DNA from: Bacteroidia bacterium
GTDB lineage: Bacteria; Bacteroidota; Bacteroidia; Bacteroidales; Azobacteroidaceae
Length of the DNA: 12,719 bases
Reading direction: 5' to 3'
Assembly: GCA_025996865.1 (NCBI GenBank)
Contig: BNTV01000128.1
Span: 1 to 12,719 of the forward strand
Part shown: positions 8,915-12,719 of the stretch, piece after piece
Position numbering within the stretch: the first letter of the stretch is position 1
Layout of the letters: each line of letters starts with the position of its first letter
Position numbers and translations under genes: made by a program
The notes under the pieces: model-generated
Told to the model about the DNA's origin: nothing
The model's database searches: none
What the model saw: only the letters and a program-made list of their open reading frames with translations

Positions 8915-8933
8915 CCGTTGCAACAAAGTCAGT
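8915..8933 (-). repeat. Right inverted repeat and target duplication of the IS
   Basis: CCGTTGCAACAAAGTCA (8915-8931) is the exact complement of the left end. AGT at 8931-8933 is the proposed second copy of the target site. Confidence 0.85.
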
Positions 8934-8934
8934 G

Positions 8935-8965
8935 CAAAGTTAAAAATAAATAAATGCAAACGCAA
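8935..8965 (-). promoter_or_regulatory. Promoter outside the IS, probably the original pbpC promoter
   Basis: The minus strand reads TTG (8963-8965), a 20-nt A/T-rich spacer, then TAACTTTG (8935-8942), a full match to the Bacteroidota consensus. The expected start point coincides with the IS target site. With the IS and one AGT removed, the -7 box lies about 40 nt from the pbpC ATG, which is a normal arrangement. It now reads into the right end of the IS. An alternative is that this sequence belongs to the end of the neighbouring transposon fragment that starts near 8970. Confidence 0.6.
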
Positions 8966-8969
8966 CTTT

Positions 8970-9503
8970 ATGTTTGAAATTTTCATGCTTTACCTGAGTA
9001 TTCCGGACCGGATTAACTTCCTGCAATCAGGACGATACAGCCGGTCAGGCGAACAGCGTTTCCGCAGGCAGTTTGAGAGCGGGTTTGACTTTTTCTCATT
9101 CAACCAGACGATGGTATCCCCTTACGTCGGCAAGCGCAATGCGGTTGCCGACGATACAAGTTTTATCCACAAATCCGGCAAACATACACCCGGAACAGGT
9201 TACTTTTGGTCGGGCTGTGCAGGAAAAACCTTTCGAGAGTTAGAAGTATTGAGTCTTTCGCTTATTGATGTCGATTCCAGAATGAGCTTTCACTTGAAGG
9301 CAACCCAGACACTACCTGCAAATTGTTTATCCGATAATGCACTGTCCCTTCCCGATTGGTATGCAGCTTTGTTGTACCTGTCCAAACAAGCTCCGACAGG
9401 GAAAAGGGGAAGCCCGTCCACATACACCGGGAAAGTGAATCCAGAGAATCTGGATACAGCCTGTATTGAATTTCGGCACGTTAGCCGCTTAGTCATTTAT
9501 TAA
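8970..9503 (+). pseudogene. Decayed DDE transposase fragment (IS4-like, Bacteroidota type)
   Basis: The 177-codon frame starts with a family-like N-terminus (SIPDRINFLQSGRY, SGEQRFRRQFESGFDF). It continues through the first catalytic Asp region (ADDTSFIHKSGKHTPG) and the well-conserved GYFWSGCAGK and LIDVDSRMSFHLKATQT. After LPDWYAALL (residue 135, near 9375) it jumps straight to YLSKQAPTGKRGSP. Family members as I recall them have about 45 residues in between, including the second catalytic Asp (ADAYFSK-like) and ISRLRDD-like sequence. The C-terminal ~200 residues with the catalytic Glu are also missing, because the frame ends 21 nt before the GH31 gene. Intact proteins are around 400 residues. 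The family name is from memory; the transposase nature is more certain than the subgroup. Confidence 0.75.
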
Positions 9504-9508
9504 TTTTG
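9501..9508 (+). promoter_or_regulatory. Possible -7 box ahead of the GH31 gene
   Basis: TAATTTTG matches TAnnTTTG and lies 16 nt before the GH31 ATG, which would leave a very short leader. No TTG is present at 19-21 nt upstream. The true promoter may be further upstream, within or before the transposase remnant. Confidence 0.25.
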
Positions 9509-9524
9509 AACGAACTATTGAATT

Positions 9525-11813
9525 ATGAAAATTAAAAACATCATTTTAAGCATCATCAGTATCTTTTCCTTCTGCCTGTCCTCACAGGCTCAAAAAATTG
9601 AAAAAGTACACCCCGGCATCTGGAAAGTAACGTACGGACAGCCGGAAAAACATCTGCCGACCGATTTCAAGGAACCTGCTTCGGAATCGCTGTCCGGCCT
9701 GCCCGACAGGGAAACCGCACCCTTTGATCTGCGCTCCATACAGTTCAAGGAAGTGCCCAAGGGAATTGTTGCCGAACTGAAAATTGGCAAGTCCGAAAAA
9801 ATATACGGCTTCGGACTTCAGGTAAACTCCCTCGAACAGCGTGGCATGCGACGGGAAATACGAAGCAACAGCTGGACGGTAGGCAACGTCGGATTCGGTC
9901 ATGCCCCCATGCCGTTTTATATCTCGTCGGAGGGGTATGGCGTACTGGTCAATACGGCGCGCTATGTAACTTTTTACATGGGTTCGCAGAACAAGCTGGC
10001 AAAATCTGCCGGTTTGAAAAAGGAATTGCCGCCCGAACAGCCGGGTACGACGCTTGCCGAACTATACAATAGCTCCTACACACCTTCCGAAGAGGTGGAA
10101 ATTGTAGTTGAGGGAACAAAAGGCATGGAAATTTATGTATTCGACGGACCTTCGATGATGGAGGTAATTCAGCGATACAATCTGTTTTCAGGCGGCGGAT
10201 ATATTCCGCCACTTTGGGGACTGGGCTTGAAATACAGGGCAAAATCAACATTCAACGACAAAGAAGTGTTGAAATTCGCACAGTATTTCAGGGAAAAACA
10301 TATCCCTTGCGACATGTTCGGACTGGAGCCGGGCTGGCATTCCGCCGCCTATTCCTGTTCCTACGCATGGAATCCCAAGAATTTTCCCGAACCCGACAGG
10401 GTAATAGATTCAATGCACGGCATGAACTATAAACTCAATCTCTGGGAACACGCCTACGTTCATCCTACTTCTCCGATTTTCGAACAGATTCTCCCGTATT
10501 CCGGCGATTATGCCGTATGGAAAGGGGCTGTTCCCGATTTCATCACCCCGCAGGCGAAGGAAATTTTCGGTTCATACCATAAAACCAATTTCCTGGAGAA
10601 AGGCATTTCTTCATTTAAACTCGACGAGTGCGATGCAGCCGACTACAAGCAGGCAGAGGCAGAATGGAGTTTCCCCGACATCGCAAGTTTCCCGTCGGGA
10701 ATAGACGGTGTACAGTACCGTCAACTGCTGGGTCTGCTGTATCAAAAAATGATGGTGAACCTTTATCACGACGCTAACCTGAGAACTCTGCTCGAAGTCC
10801 GTGCTTCCCACCTGTTTGCAGCCCCGTACAGCGCCATACTGTACAGCGACATGTACGAACATGTCGATTACATCCGGATGATTTTAAACGCCGGTTTTTC
10901 GGGCATCAGCTGGTCGCCGGAGGTAAGACAGACCGGATCGGAAGACGATCTGATACGAAGGTTGCAGTCGTCGCTCATGTCGTCGCACATGGTGGTCGAT
11001 TGCTGGTTTTTGAACAATCCGCCGTGGTTTCACTATGACAGAAACAAGAACAACAAAAACGAAGTACTCCCCAATTACCTGGAACTGGAACAGACGGTAA
11101 AGAAACTGATAGAACTGAGAATGAAACTGATTCCCTATCTCTATACTGCCTTTGCCCGCTACCATTTCGAGGGCGTTCCGCCTTTTCGCTCCCTGGTTTT
11201 GGATTATCCCGAAGACAGGGAAGTCTGGAAACTTGCAACGCAGTACATGATGGGTGACCAATTGATGTGCGCCCCGTTTATCGATGGTGTTTCGGAACGC
11301 GAGGTCTATTTCCCGAAAGGCGTCTGGTATGATTTCAATACAAAAAAGAAATACGAAGGAGGTCAAAAATATACCATCCGGATGACTTTGGACGAAATAC
11401 CCGTTTTTGTAAAGGACGGTACGATTTTGCCGCTGGCCGAACCGGTTGAATATATTACTCCCGAAACAGTTTTAAATGTTACCTGTCAGGTATATGGAAC
11501 TCCCGAAAAGCCCGCGCGACTTTATGAAGACGACGGCAAAACATTTGATTTTGAAAAAGGCGACTACAACTGGATTGAATTGAGCTGGAATAAAAACAAG
11601 GGAAAAGTGGTCAGAAACGGCAAAAATAAAAAACAGCTGTATAAAATCGTTGGATGGACGTCATGTACGCCCAGGCAGGAATCCATCGAAAGCCTGATCA
11701 AGGACCGGCTTGACCGTTCCCTGCAACAATATGAGTTGATGGCCGCATCGCTGATGGATCAGCCGGATCGACTGCCCGGCTTTGACGGGGGCTTCGGCCC
11801 AGTGAACGACTGA
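9525..11813 (+). CDS. Secreted GH31 alpha-glycosidase with a foreign C-terminal tail
   Basis: The 762-residue product begins with a signal peptide (MKIKNIILSIISIFSFCLSS, likely cut after QA22). An N-terminal beta-sandwich covers about 25-215 (EKIYGFGLQVNSLEQRG), and the TIM barrel about 225-540. The proposed nucleophile is Asp367 in FKLDECD, and the acid/base is probably Asp442 in LYSDMYEH, followed by the family's NAGFSG (455-460). Beta domains follow (MMGDQLMCAPF, VYFPKGVWYDF, DGTILPL, LYEDDGKTFDFEKG). GH31 enzymes are retaining alpha-glycosidases; KLDECD is not one I can tie to a substrate. The GH31 homology should end near YKIVGW (710). Residues 711-762 resemble the start of a GH88-type lipoprotein, so the native stop has probably been lost. 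The gene lies 21 nt after a transposase remnant. Confidence 0.88.
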   Translation: MKIKNIILSIISIFSFCLSSQAQKIEKVHPGIWKVTYGQPEKHLPTDFKEPASESLSGLPDRETAPFDLRSIQFKEVPKGIVAELKIGKSEKIYGFGLQVNSLEQRGMRREIRSNSWTVGNVGFGHAPMPFYISSEGYGVLVNTARYVTFYMGSQNKLAKSAGLKKELPPEQPGTTLAELYNSSYTPSEEVEIVVEGTKGMEIYVFDGPSMMEVIQRYNLFSGGGYIPPLWGLGLKYRAKSTFNDKEVLKFAQYFREKHIPCDMFGLEPGWHSAAYSCSYAWNPKNFPEPDRVIDSMHGMNYKLNLWEHAYVHPTSPIFEQILPYSGDYAVWKGAVPDFITPQAKEIFGSYHKTNFLEKGISSFKLDECDAADYKQAEAEWSFPDIASFPSGIDGVQYRQLLGLLYQKMMVNLYHDANLRTLLEVRASHLFAAPYSAILYSDMYEHVDYIRMILNAGFSGISWSPEVRQTGSEDDLIRRLQSSLMSSHMVVDCWFLNNPPWFHYDRNKNNKNEVLPNYLELEQTVKKLIELRMKLIPYLYTAFARYHFEGVPPFRSLVLDYPEDREVWKLATQYMMGDQLMCAPFIDGVSEREVYFPKGVWYDFNTKKKYEGGQKYTIRMTLDEIPVFVKDGTILPLAEPVEYITPETVLNVTCQVYGTPEKPARLYEDDGKTFDFEKGDYNWIELSWNKNKGKVVRNGKNKKQLYKIVGWTSCTPRQESIESLIKDRLDRSLQQYELMAASLMDQPDRLPGFDGGFGPVND

Positions 11814-11822
11814 CCTTGATGC
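11655..11822 (+). pseudogene. Remnant of a GH88-type unsaturated glycuronyl hydrolase fused to GH31
   Basis: After the GH31-like YKIVGW the frame reads TSCTPRQESIESLIKDRL, then LQQYELMAASLMDQPDRLP and FDGGFGPVND, followed by TGA. This matches, from memory, the mature N-terminus of Bacteroidota GH88-like lipoproteins: a TSC lipobox, a helix ending QYxLMAxSL, LPR, then VNDxxWTSGFFPG. One extra base at the TGA (11811-11813) would restore W-T after VND, after which similarity ends. The GH88 signal peptide, the intergenic gap and the rest of the enzyme are missing. I infer a deletion that joined two adjacent genes in the same orientation. Domain identity rests on motif memory only. Confidence 0.5.
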
Positions 11823-11943
11823 AAAATGCGCTTGCGAAGGTACGAAAGTTATTTTAGACAAAACATAAATAGTAATTATTCGGATGCTTTGACATGTTGT
11901 TTACACGCTTATTCAATTGCAATTATTGCAAATGTTTTCGCAC

Positions 11944-12108
11944 ATGAAAGACGAGCAAAATTTGCTCGAATTGAAAGAAGTTTTGCACGATTATTATTGT
12001 AAAAAAATAGAAGAAGAAGGCAAACGTATTTGGAAAGAAAAAAATTTGAGCAACGAGATAATGGACGAATGGTTGAATACTCACATGAGAACGCCTTACA
12101 ACAGATGA
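11944..12108 (+). CDS. Small antitoxin-like protein
   Basis: The 54-residue frame from ATG 11944 is acidic and charged, with a helical first half (LLELKEVLHDYYCKKIEEEGKRIW) and the ending LNTHMRTPYNR. Similar short proteins precede PIN-domain toxins in Bacteroidota, as I recall. Here the last codons overlap an ATGA (12105-12108) that opens a PIN-like toxin start. Translational overlap of this type is usual for toxin-antitoxin pairs. Upstream in-frame starts exist at ATG 11932 and TTG 11917; I cannot decide between them because no clear ribosome site is visible. A GTTTACAC motif at 11899-11906 lies directly upstream and could be an autoregulatory operator. The gene appears intact although its partner is not. 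The antitoxin role is inferred from context, not from a known fold. Confidence 0.6.
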   Translation: MKDEQNLLELKEVLHDYYCKKIEEEGKRIWKEKNLSNEIMDEWLNTHMRTPYNR

Positions 12109-12155
12109 AAATTGTTCTTGATACGAACTGCTTGCTTGTTTCCGTACAAGCATAA
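12105..12155 (+). pseudogene. PIN-domain toxin, truncated after 16 codons
   Basis: The frame reads MKIVLDTNCLLVSVQA and then TAA. The first 13 residues are the classic first strand of a PIN-domain nuclease, with the first catalytic Asp (Asp6) in VLDTN. Intact toxins of this kind are about 130-150 residues and cleave RNA. Everything after LLVS is missing and the right inverted repeat begins about 15 nt further on. The start overlaps the antitoxin-like gene by 4 nt (ATGA). The product cannot be a working nuclease. Confidence 0.65.
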
Positions 12156-12165
12156 TATGACAATC

Positions 12166-12206
12166 AAAAAAGCGTGTGAACAAATTGTCTGTTTACACGT
12201 TTTTTT
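12166..12206 (+). terminator. Strong intrinsic terminator after the toxin remnant
   Basis: A ten-pair stem, CGTGTGAACA (12173-12182) with TGTTTACACG (12190-12199), contains one G-T pair and a 7-nt loop. It is followed by seven T (12200-12206) and preceded by six A (12166-12171), so it could work on both strands. It insulates the toxin-antitoxin remnant from the phosphoesterase gene. Confidence 0.75.
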
Positions 12207-12278
12207 GTGTGAACGTATGATAGAATAAAATTGAAATAAAATGAACAAAATAAATGATAATTAGTAATACAAAATAAT

Positions 12279-12719
12279 ATGAAATCTTGTTTGTTGAATA
12301 AAATCATCGTAGCAGTATTCCTGTTACTGACAGTCAGCACACTTTCGGCGCAGCAGACGAAGTTTAGCGAACCAAAATTAAGCGATTCCGCTTCATGGAC
12401 TATGATCCTGTTGCCCGATCCTCAAACGTATATCAAGTTTGATTACAACCAGCCTTTGTTCGAACTGATGACTGCATGGATTGCAAAGAACATTGAACCG
12501 TTGCATATCGGCATGGTCTTGTGCACCGGTGATTTGGTCGAGCAAAATGAATACCCGAATCCCGACGGTATCAATGGCAACCAATCGAGCAAATCGCAAT
12601 GGGAATCCGTATCCGGGGCATTTAACCGTTTGGATGGAAAAGTACCCTACATCCTTGCTTCCGGAAATCATGATTACGGATACGTATCTGCGGAAAACCG
12701 GAAGACTAATTTTGACAGG
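12279..12719 (+). CDS. Secreted calcineurin-like metallophosphoesterase (3' end beyond the window)
   Basis: The 147 visible codons from ATG 12279 begin with a signal peptide (MKSCLLNKIIVAVFLLLTVS, cut near LSA24). Metal-binding motifs of the calcineurin-like phosphoesterase fold appear in order: MILLPDPQT (Asp47, with Gln where the usual motif has His), VLCTGDLVEQN (Asp85) and LASGNHDYG (Asn130, His131, Asp132). The enzyme would be exported and hydrolyse phosphoesters with a two-metal centre; the substrate is unknown. The C-terminal part with the remaining His ligands is outside the window. The gene has its own A/T-rich upstream region after the terminator at 12166-12206, but I found no TAnnTTTG box there. 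A start at ATG 12241 is ruled out because it stops after seven codons. Confidence 0.88.
   Translation, partial: MKSCLLNKIIVAVFLLLTVSTLSAQQTKFSEPKLSDSASWTMILLPDPQTYIKFDYNQPLFELMTAWIAKNIEPLHIGMVLCTGDLVEQNEYPNPDGINGNQSSKSQWESVSGAFNRLDGKVPYILASGNHDYGYVSAENRKTNFDR

Larger units (their letters stand above)
8076..8930 (-). mobile_element. Decayed IS5-family insertion sequence (855 bp)
   Basis: The ends are perfect inverted repeats: TGACTTTGTTGCAACGG at 8075-8091 and its complement at 8915-8931. If the outermost T/A pair is counted as target, the trinucleotide AGT flanks both sides (8073-8075 and 8931-8933), a possible 3-bp target duplication like that of some IS5 subgroups. The interior encodes an IS5-type transposase on the minus strand with internal deletions, so the copy cannot move by itself. 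Intact repeats suggest it could still be moved by a related transposase elsewhere. The exact IS name is not known to me. Confidence 0.85.
11897..12183. repeat. Imperfect inverted repeats bounding a toxin-antitoxin remnant
   Basis: The left arm TTGTTTACACGCTT (11897-11910) and the complement of the right arm at 12170-12183 agree at 13 of 14 bases. Weaker similarity continues inward to about 26 bp (ATTG shared at the same offset). The segment between them holds the antitoxin-like gene and the cut toxin. No clear target duplication flanks the arms. They could be transposon-like ends or paired regulatory sites. Confidence 0.4.

Noticed and set aside
8855..8986. Upstream extension of the IS5-type transposase frame beyond 8854
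   Set aside because: It crosses the right inverted repeat into flanking DNA. The ATG at 8854 follows the internal promoter and begins family-like sequence.
11832..11845. TACCTTCG on the minus strand as a promoter
   Set aside because: It departs from TAnnTTTG at one base and would read antisense into GH31 with no gene to serve.
1..12719. CRISPR array, tRNA or rRNA genes
   Set aside because: No regularly spaced repeats of CRISPR type and no tRNA or rRNA sequence were found on reading the window.

Overview
The window looks like a chromosomal segment of a Bacteroidota bacterium, most likely Bacteroidales. The evidence is a carboxypeptidase-regulatory-domain (Oar-like) TonB-dependent receptor, secreted glycosidases of families common in Bacteroides relatives (GH109, GH31), several matches to the TTG-N19..21-TAnnTTTG promoter pattern of this phylum, and A-rich leaders without clear Shine-Dalgarno sequences. 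The standard genetic code reads through every long frame. No rRNA, tRNA or CRISPR array was seen.

Layout. Positions 1-8045 carry four minus-strand genes. In transcription order they are pbpC (penicillin-binding protein 1C, 5745-8045), a GH109-like Gfo/Idh/MocA lipoprotein (4148-5539), a MATE-family transporter 10 nt behind it (2782-4137), and an Oar-like TonB-dependent receptor that runs off the left edge (1-2629). The receptor has its own promoter region with two nested pairs of direct repeats. Positions 8076-8930 are a decayed IS5-family insertion sequence with perfect 17-bp inverted repeats and a possible 3-bp target duplication. Removing it in thought joins a good Bacteroidota promoter to pbpC with a leader of about 35 nt. 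Positions 8970-9503 hold a decayed transposase of an unrelated DDE family. Positions 9525-11813 encode a secreted GH31 enzyme whose last ~52 residues look like the start of a different enzyme (a GH88-type lipoprotein). Positions 11814-12278 hold the remnant of a toxin-antitoxin operon: a small antitoxin-like gene overlapping a PIN-toxin start that stops after 16 codons, bounded by imperfect inverted repeats and closed by a strong terminator. From 12279 to the right edge lies the start of a secreted calcineurin-like phosphoesterase.

How the parts fit. The left genes combine cell-wall synthesis (pbpC) with envelope glycan handling and transport (GH109, MATE, TonB receptor). The GH109 gene and the MATE gene probably form a two-gene operon. 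The right half is an accessory zone shaped by repeated deletions: two transposases that both appear to lack the block with the second catalytic Asp, a GH31/GH88 fusion, and a toxin cut to its first 16 codons. I do not see a clearly new intact system. The most interesting signals are the insertion splitting the pbpC promoter from its gene, the parallel transposase deletions, the GH31 chimera, and the repeat-bounded toxin-antitoxin remnant with repeated GTGTRAAC motifs.
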